This document shows, piece after piece, positions 1-7,792 of a stretch of DNA of 10,999 nucleotides. The notes beneath the pieces are model-generated. The model saw nothing but the letters and a program-made list of their open reading frames with translations. It did no database searches and was not told where the DNA came from. The stretch lies in contig JANYCH010000200.1 in assembly GCA_025360395.1 (NCBI GenBank), positions 1 through 10,999 of the forward strand, read 5' to 3'. Position numbers and translations under genes: made by a program. Numbering within the stretch: the stretch's first letter is position 1; each line of letters starts with the position of its first letter. Origin of the DNA: Cytophagales bacterium (lineage in GTDB: Bacteria > Bacteroidota > Bacteroidia > Cytophagales > UBA9547).

Positions 1-1
1 G

Positions 2-850
2 GGAGAAGCAAAATCTGACCTGGATATTTTCTTTGACTACGCCAAAAGAATGGATTTCAGGGATAAAGAGGGCGCACCGCTTATCAAATGGACTACACCG
101 GAAGAAACTTTTGAGGCTTGGAAGGCCTGCACCAAAGGAAGGCCATGTGATTATACGGGTTTGAGTTATGCAAAACTAACTGGTGGTTCAGGAATCCCAT
201 GGCCATGTAACGAGGAATATCCTGACGGCAAAAAACAGTTGTATACCGACCATGTTTTTAATACTTCCATAGAACAGTGTGAAAGTTTTGGCCATGACCT
301 TGATACCGGTGCCGCCATGACCATGGAAGATTATAAAAAGATAGATCCCAAAGGAAAAGCTTTCCTAAAGGGTGCCGATTACATCCCGCCACACGAACTT
401 CCTTCTCACGAATTTCCATTCTGGCTCACCACCGGGCGCGATGTTTACCATTTTCATACCAGAACCAAAACAGGAAGGAGCCAGGCCCTGAGGGATGCTG
501 CACCCGATGGCTATGTTCAAATAAGTGAAGAGGATGCTCTGAAACTGGGAATTAAAGAAGGAGAAATGATAGAGGTAGAATCGAAAAGGGGAAAAGTAAC
601 TGAACCGGCACGAATTGGAGGAATTGCACCGGGACTTGTATTTATTCCTTTCCATTATGGTAACTGGGACAACCCCGGACGAAGCAGGGCCGCCAATGAA
701 CTGACTATCACAGAATGGGACCCGGTAAGCAAACAGCCGCATTTTAAATATGCGGCTGTAAAACTGCAAAAAGCGGGATCAGGAATCCTGCAACAGGCAG
801 GAGAGGCAATTGGAGCATTGAAAGATAAAGTTTTAGATAAAATCAGCTGA
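2..850 (+). CDS. Molybdopterin-dependent oxidoreductase, C-terminal part (5' end outside window)
   Basis: The frame is open from the window edge (first codon at position 2) and ends at TGA 848-850, so 282 C-terminal residues are visible. The first internal ATG, at 50, is not taken as the start because the frame reads through it with protein-like sequence. From roughly residue 140 the sequence has the hallmarks of the molybdopterin dinucleotide-binding beta-barrel that closes DMSO-reductase-superfamily enzymes: FWLTTGRDVYHFHTRTKTGR, then ALKLGIKEGEMIEV, then the IPFHYG and AANELTITEWDP stretches. The upstream region with PCDYTGLSYAKL and GIPWPCNEE resembles nitrate-reductase or formate-dehydrogenase-like members. 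The true substrate cannot be decided because the Fe-S and active-site part is missing. About 25 tail residues after the barrel look like an amphipathic helix. A small gene follows after 2 nt, suggesting co-transcription. Confidence 0.85.
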   Translation, partial: GEAKSDLDIFFDYAKRMDFRDKEGAPLIKWTTPEETFEAWKACTKGRPCDYTGLSYAKLTGGSGIPWPCNEEYPDGKKQLYTDHVFNTSIEQCESFGHDLDTGAAMTMEDYKKIDPKGKAFLKGADYIPPHELPSHEFPFWLTTGRDVYHFHTRTKTGRSQALRDAAPDGYVQISEEDALKLGIKEGEMIEVESKRGKVTEPARIGGIAPGLVFIPFHYGNWDNPGRSRAANELTITEWDPVSKQPHFKYAAVKLQKAGSGILQQAGEAIGALKDKVLDKIS

Positions 851-852
851 TT

Positions 853-1311
853 ATGCATTTCGGAAAGTATATTTTCATGGTAGAAAGAACAGAGGCCGAT
901 TTGGCAAAAGCCTTTAAAAAAGTAGCGGAAGCCCATGGAAAAGAAGTAGATGTTTTTCAAACCTGCCAAATGCTGGCCAAATGGTCCGAAGAACTGGAAG
1001 AACAGCTAAAACCATTCAGTAAGAAATACAAAGAAGAGAAGGACAAAGAGCCTGACCGCCTCACCCAAACCCTTTTGAAAGATACCCGGGCAGGTGGAAT
1101 GGCGCTGCTGAGGAACTTACATGACCTTTACCTTATCGCAACAGAAGTACAGGTTTGCTGCACCATTTTAAAACAAGGTAGCGTTGCCCTTCGGGACAAA
1201 GAACTGTCTGAAGTCTGCGAAAAAATAGAAGGCAAAACTCACAGGCAGCTATCCTGGCTCATGACCAGGATGAAGTCTGGGGCTCCTCAGACTTTGATTG
1301 TTTCAGAGTAA
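853..1311 (+). CDS. Conserved small helical protein, probable partner of the molybdoenzyme
   Basis: A 152-residue soluble protein that is almost entirely predicted helix (long charged stretches, few Gly/Pro, no signal peptide or membrane segment), which fits a helical bundle. It begins 2 nt after the molybdoenzyme stop, so the two are very probably one operon. The ATG at 853 is preferred over the in-frame ATG at 877, because from memory relatives begin with a similar Gly-Lys/Asp-Tyr segment followed by Glu-Leu-Ala-x-Ala-Phe. There is no Shine-Dalgarno site. Cysteines sit at residues 38, 102 and 103, and His at 28 and 90, but no recognisable metal or heme motif is formed. The stretch GGMALLRNLHDLYL is the most family-like part. 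I recall similar uncharacterised proteins beside molybdopterin oxidoreductases in other phyla, but can name no function. A chaperone or accessory role is inferred from position only. Confidence 0.75.
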   Translation: MHFGKYIFMVERTEADLAKAFKKVAEAHGKEVDVFQTCQMLAKWSEELEEQLKPFSKKYKEEKDKEPDRLTQTLLKDTRAGGMALLRNLHDLYLIATEVQVCCTILKQGSVALRDKELSEVCEKIEGKTHRQLSWLMTRMKSGAPQTLIVSE

Positions 1312-1650
1312 TCATAGTCTTGTGGAATGTAAAGAGTGAAATGCGCCCCGGATAGGAATGATTAATCCTTTTTTCATTACATATTTTGTAATAAGCATCA
1401 ACCTTTCAGTAAAAAGATTGTAATGAATAGCCGGAACTGGCGCCCAAAATCAAAATAGTACAAACTATACCCTGCTCATAACTATAATTGGATCTTTGAT
1501 CGACAATCAATCTTTATTTCTCTTTAATCATAATCCCTAACAAAGAAACCGGCTTACTTTTTTCCTCACTATTTCCATTCTTTTTCTTTATTCAAATCTT
1601 TTTGCTCCGTTTTCTGTTCTAACTTTACCATCTTAATCAAGCCCCAATAC
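1312..1650. other. 339-bp gene-free region upstream of uvrA
   Basis: No convincing ORF or RNA gene is seen. TTCATTAC at 1373-1380 is repeated inverted as GTAATGAA at 1420-1427, and ATTAC/GTAAT (1376-1380/1388-1392) offers a shorter alternative hairpin. Neither is followed by a T-run, so a terminator for the preceding operon is not established. From about 1551 to 1620 the plus strand is strongly pyrimidine-rich. Near its end TTTG (1601-1604) and TAACTTTA (1620-1627, one mismatch to the Bacteroidota -7 box TAnnTTTG) could be the uvrA promoter, but the 15-nt spacing is shorter than usual, so this is weak. Confidence 0.5.
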
Positions 1651-4488
1651 ATGTCGGTTCAGACAGATTTTGTCCCAGTTGAAAATTTCGAGCAACTCGA
1701 TCCCAAAGAATATATCATCATAAAAGGGGCCAGGGTTAACAACCTTAAAAACCTCAGTGTTGCCATACCAAGAAATAAACTTGTGGTCGTAACCGGATTG
1801 TCAGGTTCAGGTAAATCTTCGCTGGCATTTAATACACTCTTTGCTGAAGGCCAAAGGCAATATGTGGAAAGCTTGAGCTCCTATGCCCGTCAATTTCTTG
1901 CCAGAATGGAAAAGCCAGAGGCCGACTATATCAAAGGTGTGGCGCCAGCTATTGCAATTGAACAAAAAGTTTCCAGCAGAAATCCAAGATCTACTGTTGG
2001 GACCACTACTGAAATTTACGATTACTTAAAACTTTTATACGCCCGGATCGGTGTCACATTGTCGCCCATTTCTGGCAATCCGGTAAAGAAAGAGACAGTT
2101 CAGGATGTAATGGACTTCATCACTTCATTTGATAACGGATCTAAGTTGCATGTACTTTGCCCTTATATAATTGACGTTAAGCAACCTATAGAACCCGTAC
2201 TCAACACCCTTATTCAGAAAGGTTTTACCAGATTGGCAGTAAACAATGAAGTGTCCCCGATAGAAGATCTGCTGGAAGATATTTCAAAGATTAAAAAGGC
2301 TAAAACCTTAGAAATATTAATTGACAGGAACGTTTTAGATAAAAATGATGAAGATAATCTTTATCGCCTTGCCGATTCAATCCAAACTGCCTTTTATGAA
2401 GGGCATGGCTACTGCGCCATTGATGTTTTAGGGAAAGAAAAGCGCACGTTTTCTGACAGGTTTGAACTGGATGGAATGGAGTTTGAAGAGCCAAGCCTTA
2501 ACCTTTTCAGCTTTAATAATCCTTATGGCGCCTGTAAAACATGTGAAGGTTTCGGTAAAGTTTTAGGAATTGACGAGGACCTGGTCATTCCCAATAAAAA
2601 TCTTTCTGTTTACGAAGGGGCAATTGCGCCATGGAAAGGCGAAAAAATGGGCGATTACCTGGAGCCTTTAGTAAAAAACGGGATTCATTTCGATTTTCCC
2701 ATTCACCGAGCATATTACGATCTGGATGAAAAGCAGAAAAGATTGATATGGGAAGGAAATGAACATTTTACCGGTCTCAATGACTTTTTTAAATTCCTCG
2801 AAACACAAACATATAAAATCCAGTACCGGGTCATGCTTTCCCGTTACCGTGGAAGAACTGTTTGTCCAGATTGCCGTGGCTCAAGGTTAAGAAAAGATGC
2901 TGGCTATGTTAAAATAGGAGGGAGGTCAATCCAGGATTTGGTTTTGCTGCCTGTTGATGATTTTGCCAAAGTATTCGCCAGCCTGGAACTTACTGAATAC
3001 GAGAAGAAAATTGCAGGAAGGATCCAGAGTGAAGTTTATAACCGTTTGGGTTATTTACAAAAAGTAGGCTTAGGCTATCTGACCCTAAACCGATTAACAA
3101 ATTCTTTGTCAGGCGGCGAGTTTCAAAGAATTAAGCTTGCCACAGCTTTGGGCAGTGCCCTGGTGGGATCAATGTATATTTTAGATGAGCCAAGCATTGG
3201 CTTGCATCCCAGAGATACAAAACAACTGGTGGAGGTACTCTTGCACCTTCGGGACCTGGGAAATACCGTTATAGTGGTGGAGCATGAAGAAGAAATTATG
3301 CGTGCTGCTGACCAGATCATAGATATTGGGCCTGAAGCAGGAAATGGTGGTGGACATTTGGTTGCGCAGGGGAGTTTCAAAAAAGGAAACTACAAAGCTT
3401 TACCGGGTTACTCTTCTCATACACTTGATTTCTTAAACGGTACTAACGACATTGTCCTGCCTGCTGTGAGGAGGAAACCCCTGCATTGGGTGAACATCAA
3501 AGGCGCCAGGGAGAATAATTTAAAAAACGTCAGTGCATCTTTTCCATTACAGGTTTTGTGTGTCATAACCGGCGTTAGTGGTTCAGGTAAGTCTACTTTG
3601 GTAAAAAAGATTCTTTATCCTGCAGTTTCTAAGATTTGTGGTGGAATTTCCAATGAAGAATCCGGTAAAGTCGATAGGGTGGAAGGTTCGCTCGACAAGG
3701 TAAAAAGCATTGAATTCATTGACCAGAACCCAATAGGTAAATCATCAAGGTCCAATCCGGTAACTTATACCAAGGCTTATGACGCTATAAGGAACCTCTT
3801 GGCAGATCAGCCTCTTGCTAAACAACGCGGGTATAAACCTTCTCACTTTTCATTTAATGTGGATGGTGGCCGCTGTGAAATTTGCCAGGGAGAAGGAGAG
3901 GTGAAAATTGAAATGCAGTTTATGGCCGATATTTTCCTTAAATGTGAAGGATGTGAAGGTAAACGCTTCAAACAGGAAATTCTTGATATTCAATTTAATG
4001 GTAAAAATGTCCATGAAATTTTAGACCTGACAGTAGAAGAAAGCCTTACTTTTTTCAGCAAGAACAAAACGATTTTTGAGAAACTGAAGCCCTTAAATGA
4101 TGTTGGTTTAGGATATGTAAGGTTGGGCCAGTCTTCCAATACGTTAAGTGGGGGTGAAGCTCAAAGGGTAAAACTTGCTTCTTATTTGAACAAGGGCAAT
4201 GAAAAACATGAAAATATTCTGTTCATTTTTGATGAGCCTACAACGGGATTACATTTTCATGATATCAAAAAGCTGCTGTCAGCCATCAATGCATTGATAG
4301 AACAGGGAAATTCCGTTATCATCATTGAACACAATATGGAAGTGATCAAGTGTGCTGATTGGATTATTGACCTTGGGCCAGAAGGAGGCGAACATGGAGG
4401 TGAAGTTTGTTATGCCGGTACACCAGAGAATATGGTTAGCATAAAAGACAATCACACTGCTTATTATCTGAAAGGTAAAATTGTGTAG
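1651..4488 (+). CDS. uvrA: UvrA, excinuclease ABC subunit A
   Basis: A 945-residue damage-recognition ATPase of nucleotide excision repair, close to the usual family length (E. coli about 940). It acts in the cytoplasm as a dimer that loads UvrB on lesions. All expected elements are present in order: Walker A GLSGSGKS (49-56); first zinc module with Cys295/298 and Cys405/408; ABC signature LSGGE (486-490) and Walker B YILDE (509-513); second Walker A GVSGSGKST (641-649); the UvrA zinc finger Cys742/745 and Cys765/768; second signature LSGGEAQ (832-838) and Walker B IFDEP (859-863). The first signature has Phe491 where Ser or Ala is usual, a minor variant. The ATG at 1651 fits the family N-terminus, with the conserved PKEYIIIKGARVNNLKNL segment shortly after. 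There is no Shine-Dalgarno site. The gene stands alone, with a convergent transporter downstream. Confidence 0.98.
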   Translation: MSVQTDFVPVENFEQLDPKEYIIIKGARVNNLKNLSVAIPRNKLVVVTGLSGSGKSSLAFNTLFAEGQRQYVESLSSYARQFLARMEKPEADYIKGVAPAIAIEQKVSSRNPRSTVGTTTEIYDYLKLLYARIGVTLSPISGNPVKKETVQDVMDFITSFDNGSKLHVLCPYIIDVKQPIEPVLNTLIQKGFTRLAVNNEVSPIEDLLEDISKIKKAKTLEILIDRNVLDKNDEDNLYRLADSIQTAFYEGHGYCAIDVLGKEKRTFSDRFELDGMEFEEPSLNLFSFNNPYGACKTCEGFGKVLGIDEDLVIPNKNLSVYEGAIAPWKGEKMGDYLEPLVKNGIHFDFPIHRAYYDLDEKQKRLIWEGNEHFTGLNDFFKFLETQTYKIQYRVMLSRYRGRTVCPDCRGSRLRKDAGYVKIGGRSIQDLVLLPVDDFAKVFASLELTEYEKKIAGRIQSEVYNRLGYLQKVGLGYLTLNRLTNSLSGGEFQRIKLATALGSALVGSMYILDEPSIGLHPRDTKQLVEVLLHLRDLGNTVIVVEHEEEIMRAADQIIDIGPEAGNGGGHLVAQGSFKKGNYKALPGYSSHTLDFLNGTNDIVLPAVRRKPLHWVNIKGARENNLKNVSASFPLQVLCVITGVSGSGKSTLVKKILYPAVSKICGGISNEESGKVDRVEGSLDKVKSIEFIDQNPIGKSSRSNPVTYTKAYDAIRNLLADQPLAKQRGYKPSHFSFNVDGGRCEICQGEGEVKIEMQFMADIFLKCEGCEGKRFKQEILDIQFNGKNVHEILDLTVEESLTFFSKNKTIFEKLKPLNDVGLGYVRLGQSSNTLSGGEAQRVKLASYLNKGNEKHENILFIFDEPTTGLHFHDIKKLLSAINALIEQGNSVIIIEHNMEVIKCADWIIDLGPEGGEHGGEVCYAGTPENMVSIKDNHTAYYLKGKIV

Positions 4489-4521
4489 CCTTAGCTGAAA
4501 TCTGGATGAATATTCTTTTAC

Positions 4522-4779
4522 CTATTTGAATTTCAGTTTAAAAATTAAAATGACACATGAAAATACAAGTGAGATCCCGTTTGCAATTATAATGGGCCAG
4601 CTTGTGAGGTAAATACCATACACTAACCACATTAAACCACCCAGACAAAGCAAAATGTACACAGATAAAGCGATGTCTTTGGTGTCTTTTGTCCTGATAG
4701 TTTTGATCGCTTGAGGAACGTAAGATGCAGTGGTGAGGAATGCGGCAATTAACCCAAGGATGGTTTTAGTATCTATCAT
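4522..4779 (-). CDS. SemiSWEET-type small sugar transporter (PQ-loop/MtN3 family)
   Basis: An 85-residue membrane protein with three hydrophobic segments (about residues 5-25, 36-57 and 62-81), the size and topology of bacterial SemiSWEETs, which dimerise to form one sugar-conducting pore in the inner membrane. Family marks are the TASYVPQ motif with Pro22-Gln23 in helix 1, Trp51 in MWLVYG at the end of helix 2, and Asn67 in helix 3, which correspond to the substrate-pocket Trp and Asn of characterised members. The positively charged KTIRTKDTKD loop follows helix 1. It starts at ATG (complement of 4777-4779), with an A-rich leader and no Shine-Dalgarno site. It converges on uvrA with a gap of 33 nt and is divergent from the phosphatase gene. 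The sugar carried cannot be told from the sequence, and no sugar-metabolism gene is adjacent. Confidence 0.9.
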   Translation of the reverse strand: MIDTKTILGLIAAFLTTASYVPQAIKTIRTKDTKDIALSVYILLCLGGLMWLVYGIYLTSWPIIIANGISLVFSCVILIFKLKFK

Positions 4780-4991
4780 TTTAAAACAAGATCAGCAGAT
4801 TATAACTGCTAAACCTGTCTCAAAAAACCTTGCCTGAGATTTTATTCTGACTATATATTGACTGCTTATCGAGCCTGTACAAAGCTGCTAAATAAAGTGG
4901 AAAATCCGTTTAAACAAATAATAAGACAAGTTTTAAGAGTTTTGTACTTTATTCAACTATTTTAACGTTCTCTAATAGTTAAATTCAAAGC

Positions 4992-5468
4992 ATGAACGTT
5001 CTTTTTGTTTGCCTGGGTAATATTTGCAGGTCACCCATGGCAGAAGGGATTTTTAATAAGTTGGTAAAGGAAAGGGGATTAGAAGGGAAATATTCCAGTG
5101 AGTCTGCCGGTACTGCTGGTTACCATATTGGAGAACTTCCCGATTTCAGAACAAGAAAAATTTGTGATTTAAACTCAACACCATTAAACCACAGGGGGAG
5201 AAAATTGCTCAAAGAAGATATCAATACATTTGATCTCATTCTGGCCATGGACCTGATGAATTATAAAGACATCCTGGAACAGCTTTCCGTATCCGAATCA
5301 ACCAAAAATAAAGTCAGGGTAATGAGAAGCTATGAACCTGATGGCTACGGAAAAGAAGTTCCTGATCCGTATTATGGCGATCTTGAAGATTTTAAACTCG
5401 TTTACTCGATGTTGGAAAATTCCTGCAATCATTTGCTGGATGAATTGGAGCTAAATAGTATTGAGTAG
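4992..5468 (+). CDS. Low-molecular-weight protein-tyrosine phosphatase
   Basis: A 158-residue cytoplasmic phosphatase of the LMW-PTP family, which cleaves phosphotyrosine through a cysteinyl-phosphate intermediate. The P-loop C-X5-R-S lies at the very N-terminus (VCLGNICRS: nucleophile Cys7, Arg13, Ser14). The general acid is Asp125 in VPDPYYG, followed by the Tyr pair that lines the active site. The paired Cys12 beside the nucleophile is typical of the family. An arsenate reductase is less likely because the DPYYG loop is intact. It starts at ATG 4992, with no Shine-Dalgarno site. No tyrosine kinase or capsule genes are nearby, so its partner is unknown. The last codons and the TAG stop lie inside an AGTATTGAGTA repeat word that recurs elsewhere in this window, so the final residues NSIE are repeat-derived. 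Confidence 0.95.
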   Translation: MNVLFVCLGNICRSPMAEGIFNKLVKERGLEGKYSSESAGTAGYHIGELPDFRTRKICDLNSTPLNHRGRKLLKEDINTFDLILAMDLMNYKDILEQLSVSESTKNKVRVMRSYEPDGYGKEVPDPYYGDLEDFKLVYSMLENSCNHLLDELELNSIE

Positions 5469-5480
5469 CAAGTATTAAGA
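5453..5480 (+). repeat. Short heptamer repeat run over the phosphatase stop codon
   Basis: Four 7-bp units in phase run from 5453 to 5480 and include ATTGAGT at 5460-5466. The 11-mer AGTATTGAGTA (5457-5467) recurs at 5549-5559, 7731-7741 and 7745-7755. The phosphatase TAG (5466-5468) is formed inside this word. Units two to four are degenerate (such as AGCAAGT, ATTAAGA), so the run looks decayed. Confidence 0.55.
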
Positions 5481-5638
5481 CTGCTAAAATAAGTAAGCAC
5501 TGGCCTTGGAAGAAATGAAGTCAAGAATTTCTTAGAGCAAAGGCAAACAGTATTGAGTATCAAGATTGCTGCAAACTTTTTGTACGGCCTTGGAAGAAAT
5601 GGCGTTAAGAATTTCTTCAGGAGCGTAGGCAAAAGAAA
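5457..5638. repeat. Imperfect tandem duplication of about 84-92 bp
   Basis: Two copies can be aligned by eye: about 5457-5547 and 5549-5638. Shared blocks are AGTATTGAGTA (5457/5549), the exact 16-mer GGCCTTGGAAGAAATG (5502-5517 and 5586-5601, 84 bp apart), AAGAATTTCTT (5523-5533 and 5607-5617, also 84 bp apart) and AGGCAAA (5541 and 5627). Small indels separate the blocks. The first copy begins within the end of the phosphatase gene. A minus-strand ORF crossing both copies contains a duplicated KKFLT-x-FLPRP peptide, which simply reflects the DNA repeat. Confidence 0.8.
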
Positions 5639-5796
5639 GACTGCCTGCCCGATAGCCTGAACTAACATTAATCATGATTTTGCCTGTTCGCAGGATTTCG
5701 TGTGGAGGCAAAAGAAATTTAGCCATTTGTTCCACCGCCTTGAATTTTTGGTTCTTTTGTTTTCAAGACAAAAGAATGATGAAGAATGTTCAGAGC
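5469..5796. other. 328-bp gene-free, repeat-filled spacer between the phosphatase gene and dnaG
   Basis: The stretch holds the tandem duplication, a third related word (AGGCAAAAGAAA at 5627-5638 and again at 5706-5717) and a hairpin next to dnaG. Minus-strand ORFs of 79 and 67 codons exist but are built on repeat DNA and overlap each other in different frames, so I do not call them genes. Read on the minus strand, the segment from the hairpin at 5776 down to the GGCCTTGG word at 5586 resembles, from memory, intergenic repeats of Bacteroidota that begin with an ACAAAAGAACC-like hairpin arm. This identification is unverified. Confidence 0.55.
5752..5776. repeat. Perfect 9-bp hairpin downstream of dnaG
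   Basis: TTCTTTTGT (5752-5760) pairs perfectly with ACAAAAGAA (5768-5776) around a 7-nt loop. It begins 20 nt after the dnaG stop on the minus strand. No T-run follows in the dnaG direction, so it is not a classical intrinsic terminator. It could still mark or protect the dnaG mRNA 3' end, or be the terminal arm of the intergenic repeat described beside it. Confidence 0.7.
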
Positions 5797-7719
5797 TTAA
5801 TTTTTCCGTACAACTGTCCCTTTTTCTTTGTCTATTTTCTGACTTTCAATCTTTATGGCCATATAAAGTTTTATGGCCTTTTCCTGTTCTTCAGGATCGG
5901 AGGATGCAAGTCCTTTTTTAGCTTCTATTTCCATTTCCTGCAGTCTTTGGCTTTTGAGCCTCAAAATAGCATCATAAGCCACTGTCGCAAGCTCTTCATC
6001 TTTTTTAGGAATAAAAATAGAAAACCGTTCCCAGTTAGGGCTTGTTTCAGATACTTTGGACAAGATATCTGAAGCCGTCTGCCGGATTTCAGCATCATCA
6101 TGAGTAAGAAAAAAATCCCTTCCAAAATAGTTTTCCGAAGCAAATGATTTGGTTTGGTCCATGATTTTCAAAAATATCGGAGTCTTAAATTCTACTTCCT
6201 CGAGTTCAGCCAGCAGGTAGTTTTCAACCCTCAAATCATCGTTTATTTTAACCCCGGCGTGTATTATCAATATCCTGATTATTTCCATTTCAGCCTTGTC
6301 GACCGTTATGGTTTCAGACTGCTCATTAAAAGATTCTTCTAAGGTCTGGTTTACAGGTACCTGGTTTTCATCAGAATTTTGTCTTTCTGGAATTGCCGGT
6401 TTTTTCTTTTTAACTAAAACCCTGTTAAGTTCATCAAGTAGCGCTGCTTCAGAAAGGCCAATCAGATTGGCCGTTTCCTGCACCATTACACTCCTTTTCA
6501 AGACATCCGGAATCTTGCTGATGCTTTCAACCAGGTCTTTGGCAATTTCAGCCTTTCTGAGAGGATCTTTTTTTAATTCATCAAGAAAAAGCGATGCTTT
6601 AAAAGTAACAAAGTCTTTTGTATTGGCAGAAATGAATTCTTTAAAAGCAACGGCACCTACTTTTTTAACAAAACTATCCGGATCTTCTTTGTCGGGGAAA
6701 AGTGCCACACGTACATTCAGACCTTCTTCAAGCAGTATTTCAATTCCCCTCAATGATGCTTTGATACCGGCAGGATCGCCATCGTATAAAACGGTTACAT
6801 TTTCAGTATACCTTCTTATTAAGCGGCTTTGCTCATGTGTAAGCGATGTCCCTGAGCTGGCCACAACATTCTCAATACCTGCCTGGTACATAGATACCAC
6901 ATCGGTATAACCCTCAACCAAGAAGCAATTTTCTTCTGAACGGATGGCATTTTTGGCCTGAAACATACCATACAGCACATTGCTTTTATGGTAAACCTCT
7001 GTTTCTGGGGAATTTAGATATTTAGCACTTTCCTTATCACTTTTGAGGATCCGAGCCCCAAAAGCAATTACTTTTCCCTGCGGATTGTGGATTGGAAAAA
7101 TAACCCTTCCCCTGAAACGATCATAATGTCCTTCCTTTCCTTCTTCCCTTGGTTTGATTAAGCCGGCTTTTTCAAGAATTTCCAGGGAATACTGATTTGC
7201 TTTTGCCTGTGTTAAAAAGGCTTCCCATGTATCGAGACTATAGCCCAGTTCAAACGCCTTGATGGTTTTTTCACTAAAACCACGTTCTTTAAAATAACTT
7301 AATCCAAGACTTTTCCCCTCGCTGTGTTCAAAAAGGATCTGCTGATAGTAATTCTTTGCATAATTCAGTACAATCAGTAAACTCTCCCGCTCACTGAAGT
7401 TTTCCTTTTGCTGAACCGAAAGCTTGTCTTCTTCAATTTCTATATGATATTTCTGCGCAAGTTGCCTCAGGGCTTCCGGATAGGTGAGTTTATCATACTC
7501 CATCACAAAACTTATCCCATCACCACTTTTGCCGCATCCAAAACATTTATAAATGCCCAGCCGGGGGTTTACATGAAAGGAAGGCGACTTTTCATTGTGA
7601 AACGGGCAACAAGCAGTAAGAGAAGAGCCGCGTCGTTTTAGTGTGAGGTAGTCCGAAACCACCTCAACAATATCTGCATGAGATTTTATCCGCTCTATGG
7701 TCTCTCTTGAAATGGACAA
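5797..7719 (-). CDS. dnaG: DnaG DNA primase, apparent TTG start
   Basis: A 640-residue replicative primase, which makes the RNA primers for lagging-strand synthesis with the DnaB helicase. The N-terminal CHC2 zinc ribbon has Cys38, His41, Cys59 and Cys62. The catalytic core includes RFRGRVIFPI (201-210), the TOPRIM acidic residue Glu269 in LVEGYTD, Asp313 and Asp315 in YDGDPAG, and Asp346/Asp348 in EDPDSF. A Lys-rich linker (about 437-470) leads to a helical C-terminal helicase-binding domain, whose sequence is the least conserved part. The predicted start is TTG (complement of 7717-7719): an in-frame TAA lies four codons upstream (7729-7731), and the first in-frame ATG is Met73, which would delete the zinc ribbon. 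The start touches a heptamer repeat array with no gap. No Shine-Dalgarno site is seen, but the A-rich sequence just upstream suits Bacteroidota initiation. Confidence 0.97.
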   Translation of the reverse strand: MSISRETIERIKSHADIVEVVSDYLTLKRRGSSLTACCPFHNEKSPSFHVNPRLGIYKCFGCGKSGDGISFVMEYDKLTYPEALRQLAQKYHIEIEEDKLSVQQKENFSERESLLIVLNYAKNYYQQILFEHSEGKSLGLSYFKERGFSEKTIKAFELGYSLDTWEAFLTQAKANQYSLEILEKAGLIKPREEGKEGHYDRFRGRVIFPIHNPQGKVIAFGARILKSDKESAKYLNSPETEVYHKSNVLYGMFQAKNAIRSEENCFLVEGYTDVVSMYQAGIENVVASSGTSLTHEQSRLIRRYTENVTVLYDGDPAGIKASLRGIEILLEEGLNVRVALFPDKEDPDSFVKKVGAVAFKEFISANTKDFVTFKASLFLDELKKDPLRKAEIAKDLVESISKIPDVLKRSVMVQETANLIGLSEAALLDELNRVLVKKKKPAIPERQNSDENQVPVNQTLEESFNEQSETITVDKAEMEIIRILIIHAGVKINDDLRVENYLLAELEEVEFKTPIFLKIMDQTKSFASENYFGRDFFLTHDDAEIRQTASDILSKVSETSPNWERFSIFIPKKDEELATVAYDAILRLKSQRLQEMEIEAKKGLASSDPEEQEKAIKLYMAIKIESQKIDKEKGTVVRKN

Positions 7720-7768
7720 TTTTAGTATTTAGTATTGAGTACTTAGTATTGAGTATGTGGTACTTAGT
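7720..7768 (+). repeat. Heptamer repeat array abutting the dnaG start
   Basis: Seven 7-bp units in uninterrupted phase, consensus ATTKAGT on the plus strand: ATTGAGT and ACTTAGT twice each, plus ATTTAGT, TTTTAGT and a diverged ATGTGGT. The array ends directly at the dnaG TTG codon, and one of its units supplies the in-frame stop just upstream. On the dnaG strand it gives an A-rich, structure-poor leader. Unit ATTGAGT also occurs at 5460-5466 and 5552-5558. Confidence 0.85.
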
Positions 7769-7792
7769 AGAGAGCCAATAACTGTAGAAATA

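Noticed and set aside
365..969. Minus-strand ORFs opposite the molybdoenzyme and the small helical gene
   Set aside because: Both begin at TTG, overlap well-supported plus-strand genes and show no family features.
4493..4538. Inverted repeat (CTGAAAT/ATTTCAG core) between uvrA and the SemiSWEET gene as a terminator
   Set aside because: The stem is short and AT-rich, the loop is about 28 nt, one pair is a wobble, it overlaps the transporter's coding end, and no T-run follows on either strand.
4800..4860. TATAAT and TTGAGA words on the minus strand before the SemiSWEET gene as a sigma-70 promoter
   Set aside because: The spacing is only about 13 nt and Bacteroidota do not use this promoter type as a rule.
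5429..5735. Two overlapping minus-strand ORFs of 79 and 67 codons
   Set aside because: They lie on duplicated repeat DNA, overlap in different frames, start at weak contexts, and the apparent peptide repeat merely mirrors the DNA duplication.
6296..6910. 204-codon plus-strand ORF inside dnaG
   Set aside because: It is fully antisense to the catalytic core of dnaG, is Ser-rich and low in complexity as expected of a shadow frame, and has no recognisable domain.
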